33,902 nt of DNA from Acinetobacter sp. N54.MGS-139 (GTDB taxonomy: Bacteria > Pseudomonadota > Gammaproteobacteria > Burkholderiales > Burkholderiaceae_F), in the NCBI GenBank assembly GCA_000980495.1, contig LARN01000023.1:1-33902 (forward strand). Direction: 5' to 3'. The notes under the pieces are model-generated. The model did no database searches and was not told the DNA's origin. It saw only the letters and a list, made by a program, of their open reading frames with translations. Position numbers and translations under genes: made by a program. Positions 27,152-33,863 of the stretch are shown one piece after another. Each line of letters starts with the position of its first letter. The stretch's first letter is position 1.

Positions 27152-28053
27152 CGCCGAGTCGCTTTAACGTCAGCCCCGAGTGGGGCCTTGTGATGGTGAC
27201 GGCCCTTTGGGGTTCTTCTTTTATTCTTTTGTCCCTGAGTCTCAAAGGACTCTCGCCGGGGCTGCTTGTTGCCTTACGTTTCGGAGGCGGCGCCGTTCTC
27301 ATGGTGTGCCTCTTGAGATCGACGCTTTTTAAACTCAAAAAAGAAGACTGGATCGCAGGATGCGCTACTGGTACCTGCATCTTCTTAGGCTACTTTCTTC
27401 AGACGGTGAGCCTGCAGACGATCACAAGCTCGATTTCGGCTTTTTTGACCGCGCTCTATGTGCCGTTCGTCCCGCTCTTCCAATGGATTCTCTTTAGGAA
27501 GCGACCGACACCGATCATTGCAGGCGGCATCTTGTTTGCCTTCATCGGCATGCTTTTGATTTTGGATCCCACCAAAATCTCCCTTCACGGCAGCATCGGA
27601 GAATGGCTCACGATTGCCAGCGCGGCTGCCTGCGCAATGGAAATTTTGGTTCTCGGACACTTCGCCAATTCCTGCGACCCAAAGGCTTTCTGTTTTACTC
27701 AGCTTGTTACCGTCACGTTTTGGAGCACGCTTTACTGCATCGGATTTGAAGACATCCGCTTTGATCCGACGCCGGTTACCTGTCTCTGCATGGCTATTTT
27801 GATCGGCATGATTGTTTTTAATCAGGTCATGATGTGCTGGGCTCAGAAGTTCGTCTCTCCGACGCGTGCCGTTCTCATCTACACCCTTGAACCGGTATTT
27901 GCCGGTGTCATCGGCTTTGCCATCGGAGAACCGTTTACCAAAGGCGCCGTGGTCGGTACCGTGATGGTGGTGCTGAGCATCCTTATCAGTTCCTGGCTTC
28001 CCGGCTACCTCAAGAATCGCGGCCGTATCCGCAAGGAGGATGTCCGTGCGTAA
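27148..28053 (+). CDS. DMT-superfamily (EamA) permease
   Basis: 301 aa, about ten membrane helices in two EamA repeats. The first starts [17 protein letters not shown] and the second near [24 protein letters not shown], ending with [21 protein letters not shown] and [14 protein letters not shown]. Substrate unknown; the family exports amino acids and small metabolites. The start overlaps the pseudouridine synthase by 4 bp. The 3' end, which carries a strong Shine-Dalgarno, overlaps murI. Confidence 0.9.
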   Translation: MTPSRFNVSPEWGLVMVTALWGSSFILLSLSLKGLSPGLLVALRFGGGAVLMVCLLRSTLFKLKKEDWIAGCATGTCIFLGYFLQTVSLQTITSSISAFLTALYVPFVPLFQWILFRKRPTPIIAGGILFAFIGMLLILDPTKISLHGSIGEWLTIASAAACAMEILVLGHFANSCDPKAFCFTQLVTVTFWSTLYCIGFEDIRFDPTPVTCLCMAILIGMIVFNQVMMCWAQKFVSPTRAVLIYTLEPVFAGVIGFAIGEPFTKGAVVGTVMVVLSILISSWLPGYLKNRGRIRKEDVRA

Positions 28054-28864
28054 CGCTCCTATCGGAATGTTTGATTCAGGACTCGGCGGCCTCTCGGTGA
28101 TGCACGCTGTTCGAGATGCGCTTCCCGGCGAAGACATCCTTTATTACGGCGACTGCCTTTATGCACCCTACGGCGACCGAAACGCCGAATACATCAAGGA
28201 ACGGTGTCTTGCGATCGGGCGTTTTTTGATTTCCAAAGGCGCCAAGGCCATCGTGGTTTCCTGCAATACGGCAACAGCGGAAGGCGTTAACACGATGCGG
28301 GAAACGCTTGACATTCCGATCATCGGCATCGAACCCGCAATTAAACCGGCCGCAGCCGCCACACAAACCGGCGTTGTCGGCGTCATCGCCACGACCCGCA
28401 CCATTACCAGCGAACGGTACCTGAGATTAGTTCGAGAATTCGCCGGTACCAAGGTCAAGGTCGTTTCCGTCCCGTGCCCGGGCCTTATGGAATGCGTCGA
28501 AAGCGGCGAGTGGGATTCATTCAGGACCCAAAAGCTGATTGAAAAGTATCTGCACCCGATTAAGCGGGCCGGCGCCGATAAGCTCGTCCTCGGATGCACA
28601 CATTATCCTTTCCTATCAAGCGCATTAAAGCGCGAACTTGGCGGCGGCACAGAACTTATCGATCCGAGCGCCGCTGTGGCCAGAGAACTCAAACATCAGC
28701 TCTTAAAACGAGACTTATTATCAGACTGTGCCAAAGGCAGGGAAGTGTTTTATATCAGCGGAGATGCAGAAAAACATCGCGCTGTCATCGAACGTCTTTG
28801 GAGCTCTGAGGAAGCGCTTGATCTGCGTTCCGATCCTCCTGCGGCGGATCCAACTCTTTCTTGA
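28046..28864 (+). CDS. murI: Glutamate racemase
   Basis: Makes D-glutamate for peptidoglycan by a two-cysteine mechanism. 272 aa from a GTG start. FDSGLGGLSV near residues 9-18, YYGDCLYAPYG, catalytic C73 in VVSCNTATAEG, C184 in LGCTHYPFL, and IDPSAAVA are present. An AAGGAGG at 28033-28039 sits 6 nt before the GTG at 28046 but directly abuts the ATG at 28040, so I choose the GTG; the two differ by two residues. It overlaps the DMT gene by 8 bp and ends the coupled run that began at purK. Confidence 0.95.
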   Translation: MRNAPIGMFDSGLGGLSVMHAVRDALPGEDILYYGDCLYAPYGDRNAEYIKERCLAIGRFLISKGAKAIVVSCNTATAEGVNTMRETLDIPIIGIEPAIKPAAAATQTGVVGVIATTRTITSERYLRLVREFAGTKVKVVSVPCPGLMECVESGEWDSFRTQKLIEKYLHPIKRAGADKLVLGCTHYPFLSSALKRELGGGTELIDPSAAVARELKHQLLKRDLLSDCAKGREVFYISGDAEKHRAVIERLWSSEEALDLRSDPPAADPTLS

Positions 28865-28969
28865 TGCTTTCCGACCTGCAAATCATCCAATTTGAGCGAA
28901 TTTAGACGCTGCCGCTGACTCGGACTGCCATACTTCAGGCAATTAAAGAAAGTTTTGGATTTCACTCAA

Positions 28970-29530
28970 ATGCACGACTCTGTTCTTGAACGTGTTACGT
29001 TACGCCGCTCTCTCGGAGCAAAATATCTCACCACACCTGCCCCCACTAAAGAAGACTACGATGAAGCCCTGACCTGGGCCATTGCAGCGCCTGATCACTG
29101 CCGTCTGAGCCCTGCCCGCTTTGTCGTCATCGAAGAGCGTCAGAAGTTTGCAGACTTCTTTGAAGCCGGGGCTTTAGCCGAAGGGGCCGACCAAGAAGGT
29201 GCGGAACGAGCCCGCAGCAAAGCGCTGAAAGCTCCGGCCATGGTCGCCGTGGTCGCCAAAATCGACGAACACAACGCAAGAGTTCCTGCTTATGAACAAT
29301 GGATGACAGTCGGCGCCGCCACCTCCAACTTCCTTGCGGCTCTTGAACTCAAAGGCTACGCAGGTAAAATCGTGAGCGGTTCGTCTACCCGTTACCGCGA
29401 TGCCGTCGATGCCCTCTGCAAGAAGGACGAAGTCATCGCCTGCTGGATTATGCTCGGAACCGCAAAACCGAATGCGCCGGGCGCTGAGGTCCGTCCCGTC
29501 TACGACGAACTGTTAACCTATTTTTCTTAA
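28970..29530 (+). CDS. YdjA-like nitroreductase-family protein
   Basis: 186 aa from the ATG at 28970 (a TTG at 28955 is an alternative). Resembles E. coli YdjA along its length: RRSLGAKYLTTPAPT at the N-terminus, IAAPDHCRLSPARFVVIE, GALAEGADQEGAERARSKALKAPAMVAVVAK, YEQWMTVGAATSNF and a C-terminal VIACWIMLGTAKP. Members are small FMN flavoproteins reducing unknown substrates with NAD(P)H. The 105-bp gap after murI has no obvious terminator. lemA follows after 23 bp. Confidence 0.9.
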   Translation: MHDSVLERVTLRRSLGAKYLTTPAPTKEDYDEALTWAIAAPDHCRLSPARFVVIEERQKFADFFEAGALAEGADQEGAERARSKALKAPAMVAVVAKIDEHNARVPAYEQWMTVGAATSNFLAALELKGYAGKIVSGSSTRYRDAVDALCKKDEVIACWIMLGTAKPNAPGAEVRPVYDELLTYFS

Positions 29531-29553
29531 GAAGTAAACAATACGAGGCCGTC

Positions 29554-30177
29554 ATGAAACGCTTTTCCCTTATTCTTCTCGGCATGTTCATGTCTGCAAC
29601 CATGCTGACCGGATGCGGATACAACGAGATTCAGACTCTTGATGAATCGACCAAGGCAGCTTGGAGCGAAGTTTTAAACCAGTATCAGCGCCGCAACGAC
29701 CTTATTCCGAACGTAGTGAACTCAGTTAAGGGCGAAGCGGATTTCGAAAAATCCACGCTGACGCAGGTGATCAATGCCCGTGCGAAAGCCACATCCATTC
29801 AGGCAACGCCTGAGCTGATGGAAAATCCCGAAGCCTTCCAGAAATTTACACAAGCTCAGGGCGAATTGAGCAGCGCATTATCCCGCCTGCTCGTGACTGT
29901 CGAGCGCTATCCTGATCTGAAGGCCAACAAAGCCTTCCAGGACCTGCGCGTGCAGCTTGAAGGCTGTGAAAACCGTATTGCGATTGCACGCAACCGCTAC
30001 ATTAAGTCCGTCCAGCAGTACAACACGTACATCCGTCAGTTCCCGCAGATGGTCTGGGTTTGGATCCTCGGATACAAGCCGAAAGCTCAGTATGCGGTAG
30101 CCGACGAAGCTGCCATTACGACACCTCCGAAGGTAGATTTCAATGGTTCAGCAGCTACAGCTCCGGCCAAACCTTAA
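29554..30177 (+). CDS. LemA-family lipoprotein
   Basis: 207 aa. Lipoprotein signal peptide with LTGC, C21 lipidated. LemA core: WSEVLNQYQRRNDLIPNVVNSVKGEADFEK, QVINARAKATSIQ, ERYPDLKANKAFQDLRVQLEGCENRIAIARNRYIKSVQQYNTYIRQFP, a long helical hairpin. LemA proteins have no established biochemical role. Next come two TPM-domain genes, a conserved three-gene cassette in many proteobacteria. The 3' end overlaps the next gene by 35 bp. Confidence 0.93.
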   Translation: MKRFSLILLGMFMSATMLTGCGYNEIQTLDESTKAAWSEVLNQYQRRNDLIPNVVNSVKGEADFEKSTLTQVINARAKATSIQATPELMENPEAFQKFTQAQGELSSALSRLLVTVERYPDLKANKAFQDLRVQLEGCENRIAIARNRYIKSVQQYNTYIRQFPQMVWVWILGYKPKAQYAVADEAAITTPPKVDFNGSAATAPAKP

Positions 30178-31129
30178 TCGATTCGGCCTCCTCATCGGTG
30201 CGTTCTTCTTCTGGCTGAGCGCACTATTCTGCACGGTCTCGGCGGCCGATTTGCTTCCGATACCGGAAGTGGCCTACGTCACGGACACGGCTCATCTTCT
30301 GACCGCCGAACAAAAACGCTCTCTGGAAGCCAAACTTGCCGGCTTTGAAGAAAAGTACGGTTCTCAGATTGCCGTCATCATCGTTCCGTCCACAAACGGC
30401 GAACCGATCGAAGACTATGCACATCGTGTCGGCGACAATTGGAAGCTGGGCCGTAAAGATGTCGGAGACGGCCTTCTTCTGATCGTTGCAGTCAACGATC
30501 ACAGAATCCGCATTGATGTGATGAGAGCGCTTGAAGGTGCCATTCCCGATGTGGCCGCGTCCCGCATCATCACGGACGTGATGGCGCCTAACTTCCGTCA
30601 GAACAACTACTACCAGGGCATCAGTCAGGCCTTGGACAAAGTATTTACGCTGATTGAAGATGCCAAACTTCCGGCGCCGCAGAAAAAGCGTGCAGAAGCC
30701 AATATTCTTTACGACCCGGCGGAAGCCCTTTGGGACGAACCTTGGGTTGCCGTGCTTTTCATCGGGTTTGTGATTACGATGATGCTGCGCGAACTGATGG
30801 GCCGTAAATCAGCCCCTCTGGCAGGATTGGCTGTCGGCGGTCTGGCGGCATTTATCATGCAGTCGCTCTTTGCCGGCATTGTCATCGCTTTGATTGTGGT
30901 TGTCATTGCCATGTGCATTCCTACCGCTGTTCTTGAGGCCGGCGCCCGACGCACCGCCAAAATGTACGGTACCGATCGACGTTACCGCGGTAAACGCGGC
31001 GGCGGAGATGACGGATTCGGAGGCTTCGGCGGATTCGGCGGAGGCGGTTTTGGCGGCGGCATGGGCGGCGGAGCCGGTTCAGGCGGAGGCGGTGACGCAG
31101 CCGGCGGCGGCGCGAGCGGAGGCTGGTAA
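30143..31129 (+). CDS. TPM-domain membrane protein, YgcG-like, Gly-rich tail
   Basis: 328 aa. A signal peptide or signal anchor lies at about 15-35, then the TPM domain at 40-165 (VAYVTDTAHLLTAEQKRSLEAKL, GSQIAVIIVPSTNG, YAHRVGDNWKLGRKDVGDGLLLIVA and IRIDVMRALEGAIPD). Hydrophobic segments lie at roughly 190-206 and 215-255, and a Gly-rich tail ends in GGGASGGW, typical of the family. The TPM domain is outside the inner membrane. The start lies 35 bp inside lemA with AAGG about 9 nt upstream; no better in-frame start exists. Confidence 0.92.
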   Translation: MVQQLQLRPNLNRFGLLIGAFFFWLSALFCTVSAADLLPIPEVAYVTDTAHLLTAEQKRSLEAKLAGFEEKYGSQIAVIIVPSTNGEPIEDYAHRVGDNWKLGRKDVGDGLLLIVAVNDHRIRIDVMRALEGAIPDVAASRIITDVMAPNFRQNNYYQGISQALDKVFTLIEDAKLPAPQKKRAEANILYDPAEALWDEPWVAVLFIGFVITMMLRELMGRKSAPLAGLAVGGLAAFIMQSLFAGIVIALIVVVIAMCIPTAVLEAGARRTAKMYGTDRRYRGKRGGGDDGFGGFGGFGGGGFGGGMGGGAGSGGGGDAAGGGASGGW

Positions 31130-31131
31130 AA

Positions 31132-31626
31132 ATGTCTATCGGAAGAATTCTTAAACATTGGGTGATGTCTCCCGTCCCCGTAACCCTGGCTTTCCCGCAG
31201 TCTTCTCTGGATGCCGTCACCAAGTGCATTGAAGAATGCGAACAACGGACAAGTGCTGAGTTCCGACTCATCATTGAACGCAGCATCCCTGCTAAAGGTT
31301 TGCGCGAGAACGTCACTGACGCGCAGCGAGCCAAAGAGCTTTTCGGCCGTTATGGCGTCTGGGACACGGAAGACAACAACGGCGTCTTAATTTATTTAAA
31401 CCTCTCAGACCGCGCGATTGAGATTTATTTAGATCGAGGAGCGGCACGAGAGGTTACACAAACCCAGCTGGATGACATCGTCAAACAGATGGAAATTGCA
31501 TTTGCCGATAAAAAGTTCGAAGAAGGTGTCTGTCAGGCTTTCAGATCGTTAGCCGCGATCCTCTCTAAGCCTTTCCCGAACAAACCTGTTCAGGATCCGG
31601 TACCCAATACACCGGTTGTTCTCTAA
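31132..31626 (+). CDS. Second TPM-domain protein
   Basis: 164 aa, no signal peptide or clear membrane helix. TPM features: IEECEQRTSAEFRLIIERS, RAKELFGRYGVWDTEDNNGVLIYLNLSDRAIEIYLDRGA and KFEEGVCQAFRSLAAIL. The C-terminal tail is Pro-rich. It starts 2 bp after the YgcG-like gene with GGAGG in that gene's end. It likely works with LemA and the first TPM protein at the envelope, though no activity is known. Terminator downstream. Confidence 0.88.
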   Translation: MSIGRILKHWVMSPVPVTLAFPQSSLDAVTKCIEECEQRTSAEFRLIIERSIPAKGLRENVTDAQRAKELFGRYGVWDTEDNNGVLIYLNLSDRAIEIYLDRGAAREVTQTQLDDIVKQMEIAFADKKFEEGVCQAFRSLAAILSKPFPNKPVQDPVPNTPVVL

Positions 31627-31640
31627 TATCCGGTACTATC

Positions 31641-31678
31641 AAAAGCCGCTCGAGTTTTTCTCCGGCGGCTTTTCTTTT
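31641..31678 (+). terminator. Terminator of the lemA-TPM cassette
   Basis: AAAAGCCGC (31641-31649) pairs with GCGGCTTTT (31665-31673), followed by CTTTT. Confidence 0.85.
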
Positions 31679-31697
31679 GACCGCTCGCTTTTCCTCC

Positions 31698-31787
31698 GAA
31701 CTACCCGCGCCAAGTCGATGAACTACCGCGCACTTACGTGCACGGTTTCATGGGAGCGTGCTCCCATTTTTAGCAACTGACGAACAC
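31698..31787 (-). repeat. IS200/IS605 right end and probable omega-RNA 3' structure
   Basis: Read on the minus strand after tnpB there are two hairpins: a 7-bp stem at 31750-31756 with 31761-31767 (loop CGTG), and an 8-bp stem with one G-T pair at 31738-31745 with 31726-31733 (loop GTAA). They are followed by TAGTTCA, the likely right terminus near 31719. A near-copy of the terminal motif lies outside it: GAACTACCCGCGC at 31698-31710 against GAACTACCGCGC at 31720-31731. Such subterminal hairpins are bound by TnpA and form the 3' part of the TnpB guide RNA in this family. Exact boundary uncertain. Confidence 0.65.
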
Positions 31788-33305
31788 CTACACATTCATG
31801 CAGGTTTCGTACAACTGCGGGCGTGTCCACAAAGACGCCCCATCGAGTTCGAGCAGCTTTTTGAGCCACTCATCCCCGAGTTCTTTTCGGCCGATATTTG
31901 CTGCGCCGTTGATATCGGCATTGATCAAATGTCTTTTTGATGACTGATAGAGACCGCGTTTGAACCTCTTCCCTGAGAAGGAAATCGCTGGTTTTCTTTC
32001 CTTTGGATCGAAGTCAGGAATTTCATCAAAGTCCATTGCACTGGCTTTGGATGTGTAACTCTCCTCACGCACTGTCACTTGGATGCCATATTCTTCAGCC
32101 TTGTACCGGACCATCTCAATAAACTTATTGTGCGGCAGCATCACAAAATTTTGGTTGTTGCGTTTGCCAAGGTTGAGTCTCTGTTTCCAGTTTCTGTTTG
32201 TTCCGATGACTATACGGCCCAAATCATGCGCAAGACAAAAATTCACTGCCAGGCGACTGATCTTATGCATCAAGTCTTGGAGCTGCCAATAACGTTTAAC
32301 CCCTTTTATCCGAATGTGCTCATGGTGTTTCTTGCTTCTGAGTTCAGCGACTTGTTTGTTGTACCGCTGATTGATGCTCTTAAGTATTTTGCCCTTGACT
32401 AAAAACGGCCTTACTCCGGGTTTAGTCGAAACGAAAGTTGCAAAATTATCAATGCCTAAATCACAGCACAAAGCTTCATTCGGATTCAATGAGACGCTTT
32501 TTGAATTTTTACACTCATCCTTATCGACACGATAAGTCAGCTCTACAATGAATGTATTCTCCATCGGAATAATTCTCAGATCTCCCGCAATTGCCTCCTC
32601 AGCTTTGGCGTTGAACTCTTGACGTTCGCAGCAAACTACGCGAATGGGAGAAAAACCGATATCTTTCCCTCCGGTGATCGTCAGTTGGCCATCGCGGATT
32701 TGGTAGCCGTTGCGGCCGACATAGAACGTACGATATTTCTTCCTATAGCCCGGCAAGCGAGGCTTCCCTTGAAACTTCTCAGGGTGCTTCGAGTATTCAG
32801 CAGCCGCCTTCGCAAAGCCTTTGAACTGTTTGGCTATGACTTGTCCTTGTCTTTGCGCGGAGGCAGCCGACGGCATAGCTCGATAGTCACTGCCGTATTG
32901 ATGCCTGAGTTCCGTATCAAGTTCTTTGCGTGCCAATACAGGCGCCTTTTCAAAGACTCTATGTCTAAGCAGATAGACTGCGCAGTTGCCGAGCTTGCGC
33001 GACAATGAACAAAGCTTATGGCAGGCTTGCCAGTTAGCATTGTTTTTACGAATAACGTGCCGCTCGACTTTTTGAATCATATGCAGTTATCTTCCGGTTC
33101 TCATTGTGTTTTCAATCTCAAAGCTCACTTGATCTTCGCAGTAGCTTACAGACGAAAGGTTATTTCATCAACGATCCTGGAAAGGCTCAAAGAACTTTTT
33201 TCGGAAGTGTGCCGGCGTGATCGAGTCAGGCTTATGGAATGTTCCGGAGAGGAGGATCACGTTCATCTATTGATCTCTTACCCTCCAACGATTTGTCTAT
33301 CAACG
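31718..33305. mobile_element. Partial IS200/IS605-family element
   Basis: Holds a structured right end, a complete tnpB on the minus strand and a 3'-truncated tnpA on the plus strand. TnpA similarity stops near 33303, so that side and the left end appear lost. The copy therefore cannot transpose on its own, though TnpB may still be active. Left boundary set from the terminal hairpin, right from the loss of similarity. Confidence 0.75.
31788..33080 (-). CDS. tnpB: TnpB, RNA-guided nuclease of IS200/IS605 type
   Basis: 430 aa, apparently intact. The N-terminal half (about 1-195) is the helical recognition and OrfB_IS605 region. RuvC-I Asp is D207 in CCDLGIDNF. Where canonical TnpB has the RuvC-II Glu this protein reads RIVIGTNRNWKQ (289-300), with no Glu. 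Instead E339-E340 in VREESYTSKASAMD probably supply it, as in the catalytically rearranged subtype. RuvC-III Asp is D389 in NADINGAANI. No CxxC zinc ribbon is present between E340 and D389; the FSGKRFKRGLYQSS stretch stands there. The ATG at 33080 abuts the tnpA ATG. A GGAAG about 10 nt upstream may serve as Shine-Dalgarno. The 3' end runs into the structured right end. Confidence 0.93.
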   Translation of the reverse strand: MIQKVERHVIRKNNANWQACHKLCSLSRKLGNCAVYLLRHRVFEKAPVLARKELDTELRHQYGSDYRAMPSAASAQRQGQVIAKQFKGFAKAAAEYSKHPEKFQGKPRLPGYRKKYRTFYVGRNGYQIRDGQLTITGGKDIGFSPIRVVCCERQEFNAKAEEAIAGDLRIIPMENTFIVELTYRVDKDECKNSKSVSLNPNEALCCDLGIDNFATFVSTKPGVRPFLVKGKILKSINQRYNKQVAELRSKKHHEHIRIKGVKRYWQLQDLMHKISRLAVNFCLAHDLGRIVIGTNRNWKQRLNLGKRNNQNFVMLPHNKFIEMVRYKAEEYGIQVTVREESYTSKASAMDFDEIPDFDPKERKPAISFSGKRFKRGLYQSSKRHLINADINGAANIGRKELGDEWLKKLLELDGASLWTRPQLYETCMNV

Positions 33306-33374
33306 ATAATGTTCCCGTGCCTTTTCAACAAAGCAGTTTTGATTGAGCACGGCTCTTTAACAAATTCCAAGTAA
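33081..33374 (+). pseudogene. tnpA: Truncated TnpA (Y1 HUH transposase)
   Basis: 97 codons from the ATG at 33081; complete family members have about 130-150. VFNLKAHLIFAVAYRRKV, ILERLKELFSEVCRR and GEEDHVHLLISYPPT are well conserved, including the HUH pair H60 and H62. After about residue 74 (LST) similarity ends and unrelated residues run to the stop. The helix with the catalytic tyrosine is missing, so the protein should not cut DNA. I see no continuation in another frame, so this is a deletion or replacement and not a frameshift. Divides start to start with tnpB. Confidence 0.88.
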
Positions 33375-33409
33375 TAGTGACCGCTAATAGTTAACGCTTG
33401 AGTCTGTAA

Positions 33410-33440
33410 GACGGTTAAGGCTTCGAATGCCTTAACCGTC
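33410..33440. repeat. 12-bp palindrome with 7-nt loop
   Basis: GACGGTTAAGGC (33410-33421), loop TTCGAAT, GCCTTAACCGTC (33429-33440). The stem is perfect. No T-run on either side, so not a standard terminator. Confidence 0.85.
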
Positions 33441-33465
33441 CTACTTTCAGCGTATTCATCTTTAG

Positions 33466-33541
33466 GAGTCAAGAACTTTCGCGACATAAGGCTGTAACCT
33501 CGCTTCGCTCCGTTACAGCCTATTTCACGGTTTCTTGACTC
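33466..33541. repeat. Nested inverted repeats with a common-type loop
   Basis: Inner stem AGGCTGTAAC (33489-33498) pairs with GTTACAGCCT (33512-33521) around a 13-nt loop that reads GGAGCGAAGCGAG on the minus strand. Outer arms GAGTCAAGAA (33466-33475) and TTCTTGACTC (33532-33541) also pair perfectly. Confidence 0.85.
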
Positions 33542-33863
33542 ATTCAAGAGCCTAAGTTAAAAGCAAAGAGTCGTTTTTGTTTTTCATCAAAGTAGTTAGA
33601 CGAAATGCATAAATCGGTGCAGCCATCCTTATTCAAAAAGCTGTCGGCAATAAATTCTCTTTTGAGTGCTTTAAAGAGCGAACCGGCAATAGAGGAAATG
33701 AAAAGGATGGCGTCACTAAGGAAGGTTCAAGAGTGACAAAGTGAGGAGCTCCTGAGGTACAACCTCTGCGGCGTCAATCCTCGCGGATGCGACCATATAT
33801 GCTGGGAGTGTCTCAAATTTTGTGTCTGCCCTAAATTCATAACTTAGGTTGCTCTTCGGAGGG

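Noticed and set aside
27385..28137. 250-codon minus-strand ORF
   Set aside because: Antisense to the DMT permease and murI; highly charged shadow translation.
33278..33547. 89-codon minus-strand ORF
   Set aside because: Built from the nested palindrome at one end and the antisense of tnpA at the other; no start signal. Kept in mind because it spans the breakpoint.
33605..33736. 43-codon plus ORF
   Set aside because: No Shine-Dalgarno and no recognised family; within chance for this length.
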